Below are positions 1 through 9,509 of a stretch of DNA of 64,000 nucleotides, piece by piece. This stretch comes from Staphylococcus canis (GTDB taxonomy: Bacteria > Bacillota > Bacilli > Staphylococcales > Staphylococcaceae). Location of the stretch: assembly GCF_016238445.1 (NCBI RefSeq), contig NZ_JABANU010000006.1, forward strand, positions 36,144 to 100,143. Direction: 5' to 3'. The notes under the pieces are model-generated. The model searched no databases. It worked only from the letters and a program-made list of their open reading frames with translations, and was not told the origin of the DNA. A program made the translations under genes and the position numbers. The stretch's first letter is position 1, and each line of letters opens with the position of its first letter.

Positions 1-141
1 CCTTACCGTTCAAATGACTATTTAATACAATTTAAATTTGACGGTTATCGATTTGTAGGGTTTCAAAATGGACGTATTTTAATACATGGATTAAATGACG
101 TCAAACAAGCGCAAACTATGATTCACAAGTTATTTGGTTAA
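1..141 (+). CDS. moeB: MoeB/ThiF-like adenylyltransferase, C-terminal end only
   Basis: The first 46 codons of the window are open and end in TAA at 139-141; the rest of the gene lies upstream. The tail contains [15 protein letters not shown] and ends in HKLFG. The call rests mainly on position: in staphylococci the gene before moaB is moeB, which adenylates the C-terminal Gly-Gly of MoaD so that it can be sulfurated. The moaB ribosome binding site (AAAGGAGG) begins on the last base of the stop codon, so both genes are probably on one transcript. The fragment is too short for a family assignment by itself. Confidence 0.6.
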   Translation, partial: PYRSNDYLIQFKFDGYRFVGFQNGRILIHGLNDVKQAQTMIHKLFG

Positions 142-154
142 AAGGAGGATTGAA

Positions 155-655
155 ATGCATACAAATGTTAAATTAGACCGTCCTATCCGTTGTGCTGTGT
201 TGACAATCTCTGACACACGTACTCCTGAAACGGATAAAGGAGGGCAACTGGCTCAAGATTTATTAAGTTCGATAAATACAACGATAGAAGCGCAACACTA
301 TAAGATTGTTAAAGATGATCAAGAGGAGATTCGTCAAACAGTTCGTACGTGGTTATCAGATGACATTGATGTCATTATTACAACAGGTGGGACAGGTATT
401 GCACCTAGAGATGTGACAATAGAAGCAATTAAACCATTATTAACAAAAGAGATAGAAGGATTTGGGGAGTTGTTTCGTTATTTGAGTTATACAGAAGATG
501 TAGGCACACGTGCACTTCTATCACGTGCTCTAGGAGGTACGGTAAATCAAAAGCTTATATTTTGTTTGCCGGGGTCAACAGGCGCTGTTAAATTGGCGTT
601 AAACAAATTGATTTTACCTGAATTAAATCATCTCGTACATGAGATGCATAAATAA
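155..655 (+). CDS. moaB: Molybdenum cofactor biosynthesis protein MoaB (MPT adenylyltransferase type)
   Basis: This 166-residue cytoplasmic protein belongs to the MoaB/Mog family, which binds molybdopterin and adenylates it before metal insertion by MoeA. The family motif [11 protein letters not shown] near residue 75 and the LPGSTGAV motif near the C-terminus are both present. An upstream TTG at 134 would extend the reading frame, but AAAGGAGG at 141-148 lies six bases before the ATG at 155, so that ATG was chosen. The length matches staphylococcal MoaB. It follows the moeB end closely and converges with moaC. Confidence 0.9.
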   Translation: MHTNVKLDRPIRCAVLTISDTRTPETDKGGQLAQDLLSSINTTIEAQHYKIVKDDQEEIRQTVRTWLSDDIDVIITTGGTGIAPRDVTIEAIKPLLTKEIEGFGELFRYLSYTEDVGTRALLSRALGGTVNQKLIFCLPGSTGAVKLALNKLILPELNHLVHEMHK

Positions 656-660
656 AATTA

Positions 661-720
661 AAAAGACGGCATCATATGAATATGCGTCATAGCGCAGTTC
701 ACGATCCGTCTATTATTTTA
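661..720. terminator. Possible bidirectional terminator between moaB and moaC
   Basis: AGACGG at 664-669 can pair with CCGTCT at 706-711, with A-rich sequence on the left and T-rich sequence on the right. The loop is long and has some internal pairing. Its position between two convergent genes supports a terminator, but the stem is weak. Confidence 0.4.
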
Positions 721-738
721 ATTTAAGACATGATTCAT

Positions 739-1215
739 TTAGCGATTATAGTCGGATTTACCTCCTGTTTTTTGCATTAAATAAGTTTCGCCAATAATCA
801 TCCCTTTATCAACAGCTTTACACATGTCATAAACAGTCAAAGCGGTAAGTGATGCAGCAGTTAAAGCTTCCATCTCAACACCTGTACGCCCTGTTGTAGA
901 TACCGTTACAGTAATCAAAAGTGTGTAATCGGACTCGTTCTGTTGCCAATCAAATGAAACATCTACACCAGATAATGGTAGTGGATGACACATTGGAATG
1001 AGTTGAGAGGTTTGTTTGGCTGCCATAATCCCAGCAATTTGCGCAGTGTTTAACACATTACCTTTTTTAGCAGTATTATGCGTAATTTGTTCATAAATTG
1101 TCTTGTTGACAGTAATACTTGATTTAGCGATAGCTGTACGTTTCGTAATAGCTTTTTCAGATACATCGACCATTTTAGCATGACCTTGTGCATTAATATG
1201 TGTGAAATCTGACAT
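739..1215 (-). CDS. moaC: Cyclic pyranopterin monophosphate synthase MoaC
   Basis: MoaC works with MoaA to turn GTP-derived 3',8-cyclo-dihydro-GTP into cyclic pyranopterin monophosphate, the first stable Moco intermediate. The 158-residue protein has the motifs [25 protein letters not shown] and [11 protein letters not shown], and the conserved region [10 protein letters not shown] near the C-terminus. The start is the ATG at 1215, which opens [18 protein letters not shown] and has AAGGAGGA just upstream; a longer frame from 1239 lacks such a site. It is the only gene of the cluster on the minus strand and is divergent from moeA. Confidence 0.95.
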   Translation of the reverse strand: MSDFTHINAQGHAKMVDVSEKAITKRTAIAKSSITVNKTIYEQITHNTAKKGNVLNTAQIAGIMAAKQTSQLIPMCHPLPLSGVDVSFDWQQNESDYTLLITVTVSTTGRTGVEMEALTAASLTALTVYDMCKAVDKGMIIGETYLMQKTGGKSDYNR

Positions 1216-1243
1216 AGTATTCCTCCTTATAATGTGCAAGGTT

Positions 1244-1252
1244 AGTATAGCA
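1244..1252 (-). promoter_or_regulatory. Candidate extended -10 promoter for moaC
   Basis: On the minus strand TGCTATACT forms an extended -10 element about 30 bases before the moaC start. No convincing -35 is visible, which is common for extended -10 promoters. The divergent moeA promoter should lie in the same 70-base gap but I cannot place it. Confidence 0.3.
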
Positions 1253-1285
1253 TGATTCTAAATATTTGTTAGGAGTGAACGTCAA

Positions 1286-2545
1286 ATGCCAGTCGAGAAA
1301 AGAAATCCAATCCCTGTATCAGAAGCGATTCATCGTGTTGTTTCGCAAGATATTAAAACAGAAGGAACACATATGAATATTTATGAAAGTGAAGGATACA
1401 TACTTTCAGAAGATATCGAAGCGACTTATGATATCCCACGTTTTAATAAATCCCCTTATGATGGATTTGCGATTCGTAGCGAAGATTCACAAGGCGCAAG
1501 TGGTGACAATCGAATTGCATTTAAGGTGATTGATCACATTGGCGCAGGAACTGTTTCACAAAAAACGTTAGGTGAAAATGAAGCAGTTCGAATTATGACA
1601 GGTGCTGAAATTCCAAAAGGAGCAGATGCAGTTGTAATGCTCGAACAAACGACAGAGACAGATGAAGGATTTACCCTTCGAAAGTCCTTTAAACATCTTG
1701 AAAATATTGCATTAAAAGGTGAAGAAACTACAACTGGAGATATCGTTTTAAAGAAAGGACAATACATTAATGCGGGTGCTGTAGCGGTGCTTGCGACATT
1801 TGGCTATGTAGATGTGCCTGTTTATCGTAAGCCATCCGTGGCTATTATTGCGACCGGTTCAGAGTTGTTAGATATTGATGCCCCTTTAGAACCTGGGAAA
1901 ATTCGTAATTCCAATGGTCCTATGATTCATGCATTATGTCGAAAAGAAGGATTAGAAGCGACTGTATATAAAATACAAAAAGATGATTTTGAGAGTAGTC
2001 TTAATGTTGTTAAACAGGCGTTATCAGAGCATGATATCGTTGTCACAACAGGAGGCGTTTCGGTCGGGGACTTCGATTATTTACCAGACATTTATCGTGA
2101 AATTGATGCAGAGGTACTCTTTAATAAAGTAGCGATGCGTCCAGGTAGCGTTACGACTGTTGCAGTGCACGGCAATCAATATTTATTTGGTCTTTCTGGA
2201 AATCCTTCAGCATGTTATTCAGGTTTTGAATTATTTTTAAAACCGGCTTTATATCATATGATGGGTGCTGAAAAATTTTACCCAGCAATGGTACGAGCGA
2301 CGTTAATGGAAGATTTCAAGAAACCAAATCCTTTTACACGCTTTATTCGTGCAAATGTTAAAATGACAGGACGAGAAATGACAGTTAGTCCCTCTGGATT
2401 CAATAAATCAGGTGCAGTCGTTTCTATCGCACATAGTAACGGCATGATTGTGTTACCAAGTGGGACTAGAGGGTTTGAAAAAGGCCATCAAGTCGATGTG
2501 ATTTTAACTGCCTCAGATGCGTTTCAGGAAGAATTATACTTATGA
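1286..2545 (+). CDS. moeA: Molybdopterin molybdenumtransferase MoeA
   Basis: MoeA inserts molybdate into adenylated molybdopterin to give the finished cofactor. The 419-residue length equals the staphylococcal family length. Visible motifs are the N-terminal YDIPRFNKSPYDGFAIR block, the MTGAEIPKGADAVV block, the ATGSELL and TTGGVSVGDFDYLP motifs of the MoaB-like domain, and LFGLSGNPSA before the C-terminal domain. A TAGGAG site precedes the ATG. The gene overlaps mobB by four bases (ATGA), which points to translational coupling in an operon running to moaA. Confidence 0.95.
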   Translation: MPVEKRNPIPVSEAIHRVVSQDIKTEGTHMNIYESEGYILSEDIEATYDIPRFNKSPYDGFAIRSEDSQGASGDNRIAFKVIDHIGAGTVSQKTLGENEAVRIMTGAEIPKGADAVVMLEQTTETDEGFTLRKSFKHLENIALKGEETTTGDIVLKKGQYINAGAVAVLATFGYVDVPVYRKPSVAIIATGSELLDIDAPLEPGKIRNSNGPMIHALCRKEGLEATVYKIQKDDFESSLNVVKQALSEHDIVVTTGGVSVGDFDYLPDIYREIDAEVLFNKVAMRPGSVTTVAVHGNQYLFGLSGNPSACYSGFELFLKPALYHMMGAEKFYPAMVRATLMEDFKKPNPFTRFIRANVKMTGREMTVSPSGFNKSGAVVSIAHSNGMIVLPSGTRGFEKGHQVDVILTASDAFQEELYL

Positions 2546-3018
2546 TTTTACAAATTGTAGGGTTTAAAAATAGTGGCAAAACGACCATGATGACTTATGC
2601 AGTGCGTTTTTTTAAAAGTTTAGGTTACCAGGTGACAACGATTAAGCATCATGGTCACATGGGAGAAGAGATTGAACTTCCTCGTGCAACATTGGATCAC
2701 ATGAAACATTTTAATGCTGGAGCAGATCAAAGTATCGTGCAAGGCCATGCTTATATGGAATTGGTCAAGCGGGATAATGAAAGCACCTTAGAGACTTTAA
2801 TTCAAGATTATGGTACGATAGAAAACAACATAATTTTAATTGAAGGCTATAAGCAGGCGCAGTATGATAAAGTAATTTTATATCGCAATCCAAATGAATA
2901 TGAGCAACTTAAGCAATTACAAAATATCGTATTTGAAATAGATGTGTCACAATCTGATGACATAGAAGCACAATTGAAACAAAAGTTAAAGCTTTGGATT
3001 GAAAACAAAGGAGAATGA
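2542..3018 (+). CDS. mobB: Molybdopterin-guanine dinucleotide biosynthesis protein MobB
   Basis: This 158-residue GTP-binding adaptor is thought to help MobA attach GMP to molybdopterin. A Walker A loop, GFKNSGKTT, lies at residues 7-15, followed by TTIKHHGH, which is typical of MobB, and an ILIEGYK motif in the second half. It starts inside the last codons of moeA and ends four bases before moaE, so translation is probably coupled along the operon. Confidence 0.93.
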   Translation: MILQIVGFKNSGKTTMMTYAVRFFKSLGYQVTTIKHHGHMGEEIELPRATLDHMKHFNAGADQSIVQGHAYMELVKRDNESTLETLIQDYGTIENNIILIEGYKQAQYDKVILYRNPNEYEQLKQLQNIVFEIDVSQSDDIEAQLKQKLKLWIENKGE

Positions 3019-3021
3019 CTA

Positions 3022-3477
3022 GTGAAACAATTTGAAGTGACGACAGATCCGATTAATCCTGAACGCTATCGCGAATGGACATTAAATGCGAAACAAGGTG
3101 CTGTTGTCGTATTTACAGGACACGTGAGAGAATGGACGAAAGGGGTTCGAACTGAATATTTAGAATATGAAGCGTATATTCCCATGGCAGAGAAAAAACT
3201 TGCACAAATTGGTGATGAGATTAGTGAGAAGTGGCCCGGAACAGTGACAGCTATCGTACATCGTATTGGAGCGCTTGATATTTCAGACATCGCAGTTTGT
3301 ATTAGTGTTTCATCACCACACCGAAAAGATGCGTATCGTGCGAATGAATATGCGATTGAACGCATTAAAGAAGTCGTGCCAATATGGAAAAAAGAGATTT
3401 GGGAAGATGGTGCCGAGTGGCAAGGCCATCAACGTGGATATCACGACGACGCTATACGTGAGGAGGGGCAATCATGA
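3022..3477 (+). CDS. moaE: Molybdopterin synthase catalytic subunit MoaE
   Basis: MoaE is the large subunit of molybdopterin synthase, transferring sulfur from the MoaD C-terminus to cyclic pyranopterin. The 151-residue protein has GAVVVFTGHVREW, the YEAYIPMAEKKL helix, HRIGALDISDIAV, SSPHRKDAYRA and the catalytic-lysine region VPIWKKEIWEDG. The start is a GTG with GGAG a few bases upstream. It overlaps moaD by four bases, as expected for two subunits made in fixed ratio. Confidence 0.95.
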   Translation: MKQFEVTTDPINPERYREWTLNAKQGAVVVFTGHVREWTKGVRTEYLEYEAYIPMAEKKLAQIGDEISEKWPGTVTAIVHRIGALDISDIAVCISVSSPHRKDAYRANEYAIERIKEVVPIWKKEIWEDGAEWQGHQRGYHDDAIREEGQS

Positions 3478-3707
3478 AAATATTGTATTTTGCAGAATTA
3501 AAAGAATTGGTCGACCGTCATGAAGATGTCTTTCATTTTGATTATGCATTAACGGTTGAACAACTTAAAAATCATTTATTTAGTACTTATCCAGTGATTC
3601 AAGGTAAAAAATTCCAAGTTGCAGTGAACGAAGAGTTTGTTCAAACGGATGAATTAGTTAATCCAAATGATGTTGTTGCTTTGATTCCACCAGTTAGTGG
3701 GGGATAA
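3474..3707 (+). CDS. moaD: Molybdopterin synthase sulfur carrier subunit MoaD
   Basis: MoaD is a small ubiquitin-fold sulfur carrier. The 77-residue protein ends in PPVSGG, with the C-terminal Gly-Gly that is adenylated by MoeB and then thiocarboxylated. [10 protein letters not shown] is the family signature. The start codon overlaps the end of moaE, and its 3' end carries the GGGGG ribosome binding site of mobA. Confidence 0.93.
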   Translation: MKILYFAELKELVDRHEDVFHFDYALTVEQLKNHLFSTYPVIQGKKFQVAVNEEFVQTDELVNPNDVVALIPPVSGG

Positions 3708-3711
3708 ACAG

Positions 3712-4320
3712 ATGAAGGCAATCATTTTAGCAGGTGGTCAGTCAAGACGCTTTGGTTCTGACAAAGCTTTTGCGACCATTGAAAACGAAGCGTTTTATCA
3801 AAAGTTAATTCATACTTTAGAATCCACGAATCTATTTAATGAAATTATCATTAGTACTAACGCACAATTAGCGTCACAATTTAATTATCACAATGTAGTG
3901 ATTGATCAAGTTGAACATCAAAATAAAGGTCCGTTATCTGGCATATATAGTGCAATGCAACAAAATGAACAAGATGAAGATGTATATTTCGTTATTTCTG
4001 TTGATACACCTATGGTAACGGATAAAGCTATTAGTGCGTTGTATCAGTTTATGGTTCAAAATCTTATCGAAGAACAATTAGATGTCGCTGGGTTTCAGTC
4101 AGATGGCTATCCAATTCCGACAATTGCTTTCTATCATCAACGCGTCATGTCAGTTATTGAAGCGGTACTCTATTCGCAAGATTTAAGTATGAAACATCTT
4201 TATGACCAAGTTTCCGCAGACTGGCTAGATGTTAATACGATTCAGGGACCATCATATTGGTACAAAAATATTAACACACAAGAAGACTTAGAAAGATTAA
4301 AATCTGAAATAACAGAGTAA
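3712..4320 (+). CDS. mobA: Molybdenum cofactor guanylyltransferase MobA
   Basis: MobA adds GMP from GTP to Mo-molybdopterin, making the guanine dinucleotide form. The 202-residue protein opens with the nucleotidyltransferase signature [14 protein letters not shown] and has the SVDTPMV metal-binding motif near residue 100. The ATG at 3712 was chosen over an in-frame start at 3697 because the motif begins right after it and the G-rich site at the end of moaD is well spaced. It sits 20 bases before moaA. Confidence 0.92.
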   Translation: MKAIILAGGQSRRFGSDKAFATIENEAFYQKLIHTLESTNLFNEIIISTNAQLASQFNYHNVVIDQVEHQNKGPLSGIYSAMQQNEQDEDVYFVISVDTPMVTDKAISALYQFMVQNLIEEQLDVAGFQSDGYPIPTIAFYHQRVMSVIEAVLYSQDLSMKHLYDQVSADWLDVNTIQGPSYWYKNINTQEDLERLKSEITE

Positions 4321-4340
4321 ACGATAAAAGGAGGGCGCAT

Positions 4341-5363
4341 ATGACACAACAGATTTTAGATAAATTAGGTAGACCTATTCGTGATTTGCGCATTTCCGTC
4401 ACAGATCGTTGTAATTTTCGATGTGATTATTGTATGCCAAAGGAAATTTTTGGAGACGATTATGTTTTTCTACCTAAAAACGAATTGCTATCATTTGAGG
4501 AACTTGTGCGCATCACACGCATTTATGCTAAATTAGGCGTTAAAAAAGTAAGAATCACAGGTGGAGAACCTTTAATGCGTCGTGATTTACATCTATTGAT
4601 AGAACAAATTAATCAAATCGATGGCATTGAAGATATTGGACTTACTACAAATGGCTTACTACTTAAAAAGCATGGTCAAAAATTATATGATGCTGGATTA
4701 AGACGTTTAAACGTGAGTTTAGATGCCATTGATGACAAGCTTTTTCAAAGTATTAATAATCGTAATATTAAAGCTTCAACAGTCTTAGAACAAATCGACT
4801 ATGCCTTATCAATCGGATTTAATGTTAAAGTGAATGTCGTTGTACAAAAAGGCATTAACGATGATCAAATTATTCCGATGCTACAATATTTTAAAGATAA
4901 AGCGATAACGATTCGTTTTATTGAATTTATGGATGTTGGTAATGATAATGGTTGGGATTTTAGCAAAGTGGTTACTAAGGACGAGATGCTTAATAAGATT
5001 GAACAACAGTTCGATATCGAAAAAGTGCCACCGCAGTACTATGGCGAGGTTGCGAAATATTATCGTTATGCAGGATCTACATCGAAGTTTGGACTGATTA
5101 CGAGTGTATCTGACTCATTTTGTCATTCTTGTACAAGAGCGCGTTTATCTTCAGATGGTAAATTTTATGGTTGTTTATTTAGTACCGTTGATGGCTTTGA
5201 CGTCCGTCCGCTTTTAAGAAGTGATGCTACAGATGAAGAAGTTGAGGAACAATTGAAATCATTATGGCGCATTAGAGATGACCGCTATTCTGAAGAAAGA
5301 ACAGAACAAACTGTTAAAAATCGACGTAAAAAGAAAATTAATATGAACTATATAGGTGGATAA
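4341..5363 (+). CDS. moaA: GTP 3',8-cyclase MoaA (radical SAM)
   Basis: MoaA is the radical S-adenosylmethionine enzyme that cyclizes GTP in the first Moco step. The N-terminal cluster motif CNFRCDYC (CxxxCxxC) lies near residue 24, followed by the SAM-binding [10 protein letters not shown] motif. The second cluster ligands appear in [18 protein letters not shown] near residues 257-275. The protein is 340 residues, the usual length, and ends in the functional Gly-Gly tail (NYIGG). AAAGGAGGG precedes the ATG, and a strong terminator follows the stop. Confidence 0.97.
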   Translation: MTQQILDKLGRPIRDLRISVTDRCNFRCDYCMPKEIFGDDYVFLPKNELLSFEELVRITRIYAKLGVKKVRITGGEPLMRRDLHLLIEQINQIDGIEDIGLTTNGLLLKKHGQKLYDAGLRRLNVSLDAIDDKLFQSINNRNIKASTVLEQIDYALSIGFNVKVNVVVQKGINDDQIIPMLQYFKDKAITIRFIEFMDVGNDNGWDFSKVVTKDEMLNKIEQQFDIEKVPPQYYGEVAKYYRYAGSTSKFGLITSVSDSFCHSCTRARLSSDGKFYGCLFSTVDGFDVRPLLRSDATDEEVEEQLKSLWRIRDDRYSEERTEQTVKNRRKKKINMNYIGG

Positions 5364-5364
5364 T

Positions 5365-5442
5365 AAAAAAGTTGGGACAGCACATTGTGAGTTTGAAGAG
5401 ATATCATAATTTCTCAAAACCATGTGCTTATCCCAACTTTTT
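5365..5442. terminator. Bidirectional terminator after moaA
   Basis: AAAAAGTTGGGA and TCCCAACTTTTT form a perfect outer stem, with CAGCACAT pairing with ATGTGCTT farther in and a further hairpin in the loop. It has A/T tracts on both sides and serves the convergent moaA and nuclease genes. The GTTGGGAC end resembles the ends of small repeats common between staphylococcal genes. Confidence 0.85.
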
Positions 5443-5445
5443 GTG

Positions 5446-7605
5446 TTAATGTGGACGTTTAAAAATGAGAATCAATCCAACGATTAATAAAGGTAGACCT
5501 AGAATAATGCCGAATATCGCAAAACGTTCACCAGTTGTTGGTAATTGGTCATTATGTTTTTTTGCGGTGTTAATTGCTTTTTGAATCTCACCAAAAGTTT
5601 CAGCACTTGAAACTTTGGCTTTATATTGATTCTTTTCTGATTGTGGTAATTGTTTTAAATTTTGAATATACAATTGACCTTCAGATTTTTTTTGATCGAT
5701 AACCGATTTGGATGGTTCTTGTGTATCCTCGGTAGGTGTGTGTTGTGATGCTTTGTATTGCTTAAAGTCAATTTGTGCGAGTAACGGGTCATGATCACTT
5801 GCACGACCTGACATATCTGTAAAGTCACTATTTACATGAATCATGTCTAGTAGTGTATATGGTTTAAGGTTTTCGCTTACTAGTATGTGATCTAGTGTTT
5901 GGCTATTACCTTGGTAAACATAAGAATATCTTAATGCTGCTTCAACATCATTTACCATATTGTACAAACCATGAGAAGCGAGTGTTTGTACAGCATCTGA
6001 CCATTGAAAGTCATTATAGTCACCAACTGAAACGATGTGCGCATTTGGATTATCTTGTTGAATTTGATCTACAAAAGCACCGACGAGCTCAGCTATTTGT
6101 TGTCGTTGTACTTCGCTTTCATACGCAACTGGCTGCTTTTGACCAAATAATGGGTCATCTCCACCTTTAGAATTCCAATGATTTACAATCGCAATAATTT
6201 GCTCACCATTGAATTTAAATTGTGCTGCTAAAGGTTTGCGTGAATTTTGAAATGCCTCTGAATTCGGTGCGATACGACCAGGATTGTGCGTTAAATTCCC
6301 ATTTTTATAGCCTACAGCTGTAGAGGCATCTCCTGGCGAGATATGATCGTCAAACGTAACGCGTTGTGGATTATATAGGAAACCTACACGAATATTTGCG
6401 TCAGGTTGTCCGCCATCTTGATTATTGTTTGGGTCGATATTGATGTATCGATAAGTTGGACCTCCTGCTGCCTCAATGGCTTGTATCAATCGTTGATAAG
6501 ATTGATTCGCTTCAGCTGTTCCTTTATCTGGACCATTATTATCTTGGACTTCTGTTACACCGATAATATCGGGCTTTTTCATGTGCGTTACAATTCCCTT
6601 AGCTAGCTTTTGTGCTTTGTCATCAGATGATGTCTTTTTATTGTTTGAAAAGTTTTCTAGATTATAAGAAGCGATAGTCAATTTATCAGGATCGGGTTCA
6701 ATTTTTGTTCCTTTTGGGTAACTTTGACTCTCATGGAACGCATCCTTCATATCTTTTGTATCTACTAACACTTTATAATTTTGATAGCCGTATCCGACAA
6801 CTCCTGTAATTGGACCTTTAAACGTATCACCCGTTTTGACATTAAATGATTCTGCTTCATTTTGGTTGTCCATGAGTTTAAATGCAATACGGTCTCCATT
6901 TTGGTCAGAAGGTTGTAAGAGAACGCCGCCATTTTCAGTTTCTTTCTTGCGCTGATGTAATACAGCAAAAATATCACCATATTGTTGTGGACCGACACTG
7001 CGAACATTGCCAAATTCAACGCGCATACCTTCTAGGGATTCCCAGAAGTCAATCGCATATTGGTTACGGTCATATACATTGAAGTGTTGATCTGATGCGA
7101 TTTGACGAGGTATGTGTTTAATTTTAATTGGTTTCGGTAACTTCTGATTAGATGCTTTGGTTACGATAGCGCCACGTGCACTTTGACGTGCATCAAGTTC
7201 AGTAATTGGTAAATCTGTTTCTTGTCGATCACGATACCCCTCAATCGCGTATTCACGAATGGTACCTGAAACATGCACAAGATCCCCAACTTTAACGTCT
7301 GAAGGTGTTTTGCCCGTATAGACGATAAGCGCTTCTGATGTATTTAAATCTTTATCAGTATGCTTGTCAGGTGTTTGGATGTGCAGATAGTGTTGTCCTT
7401 TTATCTCATATTGATAGGTGACAATCCCCTCTACATTTTGGACAAATTGATCTTTATATTCAGATTGATGTTTAGCCCCTTGAATGTCATGAATTTGAGT
7501 AACGGATTCGGCGGCATTGGTGGACATGTAACTTGAAAAAATAACACCAAACCCACTTAATATTAGTAAAAACATTAAATATACTTTAAATACGTGACGT
7601 TTCAA
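5446..7605 (-). CDS. Cell-wall-anchored endonuclease/exonuclease/phosphatase family nuclease (LPXTG)
   Basis: This 719-residue surface protein has a signal peptide (residues 1-32), an OB-fold-like region around residues 45-130 (YLHIQTPDKHT, GDLVHVSGTI) and an exonuclease/endonuclease/phosphatase domain at roughly 312-618. The catalytic motifs are present: SYNLENF, GVTEVQDN, NHWNSKGGDD, VGDYNDF and ASDHDP. LPTTG at 688-692 is followed by a membrane segment and KRPH, so sortase A should anchor it to peptidoglycan. The layout matches streptococcal wall nucleases such as SpnA and SsnA, which degrade DNA in neutrophil traps. A role in escape from traps or in nucleotide scavenging is inferred. Confidence 0.85.
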   Translation of the reverse strand: MKRHVFKVYLMFLLILSGFGVIFSSYMSTNAAESVTQIHDIQGAKHQSEYKDQFVQNVEGIVTYQYEIKGQHYLHIQTPDKHTDKDLNTSEALIVYTGKTPSDVKVGDLVHVSGTIREYAIEGYRDRQETDLPITELDARQSARGAIVTKASNQKLPKPIKIKHIPRQIASDQHFNVYDRNQYAIDFWESLEGMRVEFGNVRSVGPQQYGDIFAVLHQRKKETENGGVLLQPSDQNGDRIAFKLMDNQNEAESFNVKTGDTFKGPITGVVGYGYQNYKVLVDTKDMKDAFHESQSYPKGTKIEPDPDKLTIASYNLENFSNNKKTSSDDKAQKLAKGIVTHMKKPDIIGVTEVQDNNGPDKGTAEANQSYQRLIQAIEAAGGPTYRYINIDPNNNQDGGQPDANIRVGFLYNPQRVTFDDHISPGDASTAVGYKNGNLTHNPGRIAPNSEAFQNSRKPLAAQFKFNGEQIIAIVNHWNSKGGDDPLFGQKQPVAYESEVQRQQIAELVGAFVDQIQQDNPNAHIVSVGDYNDFQWSDAVQTLASHGLYNMVNDVEAALRYSYVYQGNSQTLDHILVSENLKPYTLLDMIHVNSDFTDMSGRASDHDPLLAQIDFKQYKASQHTPTEDTQEPSKSVIDQKKSEGQLYIQNLKQLPQSEKNQYKAKVSSAETFGEIQKAINTAKKHNDQLPTTGERFAIFGIILGLPLLIVGLILIFKRPH

Positions 7606-7683
7606 AACAAATCCTCCTAAAAATAGTAGTAAATGGTGCGAATTCTTAGAAGCGAATATAACCCCAAAATCATTACAAGTAGG

Positions 7684-8124
7684 TTAGTCAGACTGATGTA
7701 TCTGATATAACAAATGATGGTAGAGCTGTTCTAGTACGATATTCGTTTGCTCAAGGTTTTCTTCAGGTATGTCCATAGTATTAAGTACGTCACGCTGTAA
7801 TTGTTCAATGCGTTTTTTAACACTGTGATGTACAAATTGGCCAGTTTTTGTCAAACTGAGCAACTTTTCACGTTTATCTTCACCCGGTTTAACATTGAGC
7901 CAACCTCTATCATCGATGGCTTTTAAAATTTTACGTGTTGTTGGTTTTTCGATGGATCGTCGCTTTGAAATTTGTACAAGTGTTGTCTCAGGATGTAACG
8001 CGATATCTTTCATCACTAACCATTGCGCAGTATGTATATCGTATCGATCTAATAAAGGTTGAGTGAGCTTAATATAAGGACGATATAGTCGGGTGAAATG
8101 ATCAAATAAGTCTGAAGGTTGCAT
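7684..8124 (-). CDS. MarR family transcriptional regulator
   Basis: This 146-residue protein has the winged-helix layout of the MarR family: TLVQISKRRSIEKPTTRKIL forms the helix-turn-helix at about residues 47-66 and GEDKREKLLSLTKTG forms the wing. AGAAAGGAG precedes the ATG. It lies downstream of the nuclease start on the same strand but is separated by 78 bases, and no effector can be read from the sequence. It could control the nuclease or the divergent VOC gene, though neither link is shown. Confidence 0.88.
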   Translation of the reverse strand: MQPSDLFDHFTRLYRPYIKLTQPLLDRYDIHTAQWLVMKDIALHPETTLVQISKRRSIEKPTTRKILKAIDDRGWLNVKPGEDKREKLLSLTKTGQFVHHSVKKRIEQLQRDVLNTMDIPEENLEQTNIVLEQLYHHLLYQIHQSD

Positions 8125-8413
8125 AAATAACTCCTTTCTATAGGTATTGAGAAGCAGTCATGTTTCATACTTGTGAAACATTCAAAAATTATAATGAATT
8201 TAACACTATTTATAAATTATTATAGCATGTCTAACATAGTTTAATAGAGGTGATAATGTTAATGTTGGTTGAATTTTACAAGAGGGACGATGAAGTCTTG
8301 TGAGCGCAATATAGACACGATGTCATAAAAATGAGATAAGATATTTCAAAGAGATTTCATTAAGAATATTTGATAAAATAGCATTAGGACTTTTTGATGA
8401 GGAAGGCGATGAC

Positions 8414-9211
8414 ATGATAGAGATTCAATTTGACCATATCATACATTATATAGATAATTTAAAAAGGTTTGAATTTCCCGGGCAATATTTAAAAATTCAT
8501 AATGGAGGTCGACATGAAAAATTAGGAACATACAATCGACTCATTCATATTGATCTTAGTTACATCGAATTACTAGACCGCTTCGATCATGGACGTGTTA
8601 AGCAACAATCGAAAACAAATGAAGGTAAACAGTCTTTTGCATCTTCTATCTTAGAAAATGATGCGAAACAAGGATTTAAAAAAATTTGTTTACGTACGAA
8701 TAATATTGAAGGGTTGCAACAGGAACTGGAAATGAAAGGGATTAAAACGATTGGTCCAATTGATATGACACGTCAAAATAAAAAAGGCCATACACTTTCA
8801 TGGCAATTGTTATATATTGACACTACGTTATGTTCAGCTTTATCCCCATTCTTTATCCAATGGCAACAAAGTGACGAAGCGCGACGTTCCGAGTTACAAA
8901 CGCACTTTCAAAGTCATTTAAAAATAGATACAGTAGGATTTCGTACATATCAGAGACAAATGATGGTTGACAACTGGCAACAATGGCTAGGTATGGAAGT
9001 AGTTGAATCGTCAGATAAAGTCACAGTACTTCAACATCCTAATACACCTGTAAAGTTTAAAATCACAGAAGGTAAAGAGGATATGATAGAAAGTATACGA
9101 CTCATTGATGAGACGATTACAGCCCCCGTTCAAATTCGTATCAAAGGTGCGACATATCAATTTGTGCCACCTAATGATACAACGTTAAATAAACCGCACG
9201 AACTAGCATAA
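8414..9211 (+). CDS. VOC (glyoxalase-like) family protein
   Basis: This 265-residue protein begins with IQFDHIIHYIDNL, the typical first strand and helix of a glyoxalase_3 type vicinal-oxygen-chelate fold, and contains GTYNRLIHIDLSYIELLD, a likely metal-site strand. The second half is more divergent. The family includes dioxygenases, isomerases and resistance proteins, so the substrate is unknown. GAGGAAGG precedes the ATG. The 3' end overlaps the convergent small membrane gene by 41 bases. Confidence 0.7.
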   Translation: MIEIQFDHIIHYIDNLKRFEFPGQYLKIHNGGRHEKLGTYNRLIHIDLSYIELLDRFDHGRVKQQSKTNEGKQSFASSILENDAKQGFKKICLRTNNIEGLQQELEMKGIKTIGPIDMTRQNKKGHTLSWQLLYIDTTLCSALSPFFIQWQQSDEARRSELQTHFQSHLKIDTVGFRTYQRQMMVDNWQQWLGMEVVESSDKVTVLQHPNTPVKFKITEGKEDMIESIRLIDETITAPVQIRIKGATYQFVPPNDTTLNKPHELA

Positions 9212-9422
9212 CAACATGAACTAACGCAATACTTAAACTGAATAGTGCAAGTATGCGTTGCGTGCGTGTTTGGTACAGTAATATAAGATACACAGATAAG
9301 ACTGTAGTTAATGCAACAATTAGAATTCGAATGCTTAAGTAATCGATTCCTAAAGTTTGAAATGTAAGTATCAATCCCACTAAATTGATGATTGAAAATA
9401 AGATTAAAATAATATTTCGCAT
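9171..9422 (-). CDS. Small hydrophobic membrane protein, unknown function
   Basis: This 83-residue protein is almost entirely hydrophobic, with about three membrane segments (MRNIILILFSIINLVGLILTF is longer than the first segment, then LSIRILIVALTTVLSVYLIL and ILALFSLSIALVHVVMLV). The ATG at 9422 was chosen because GGAGGT lies seven bases upstream; an earlier in-frame start has none. It is convergent with the VOC gene and overlaps it by 41 bases, so there is no room for a terminator between them. I do not recognise a family. Confidence 0.65.
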   Translation of the reverse strand: MRNIILILFSIINLVGLILTFQTLGIDYLSIRILIVALTTVLSVYLILLYQTRTQRILALFSLSIALVHVVMLVRAVYLTLYH

Positions 9423-9509
9423 TAATTTGACCTCCGTCACAGATTATAACACAATAAGATATAAGGCTAATTTAATACGATTTCGTTAGATAAGGAGTAG
9501 TAGAAAAGA

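Noticed and set aside
8257..8303. A 15-codon frame with a good ribosome binding site before the VOC gene
   Set aside because: It encodes MLMLVEFYKRDDEVL-like residues that match nothing I know and it is too short to support as a gene.
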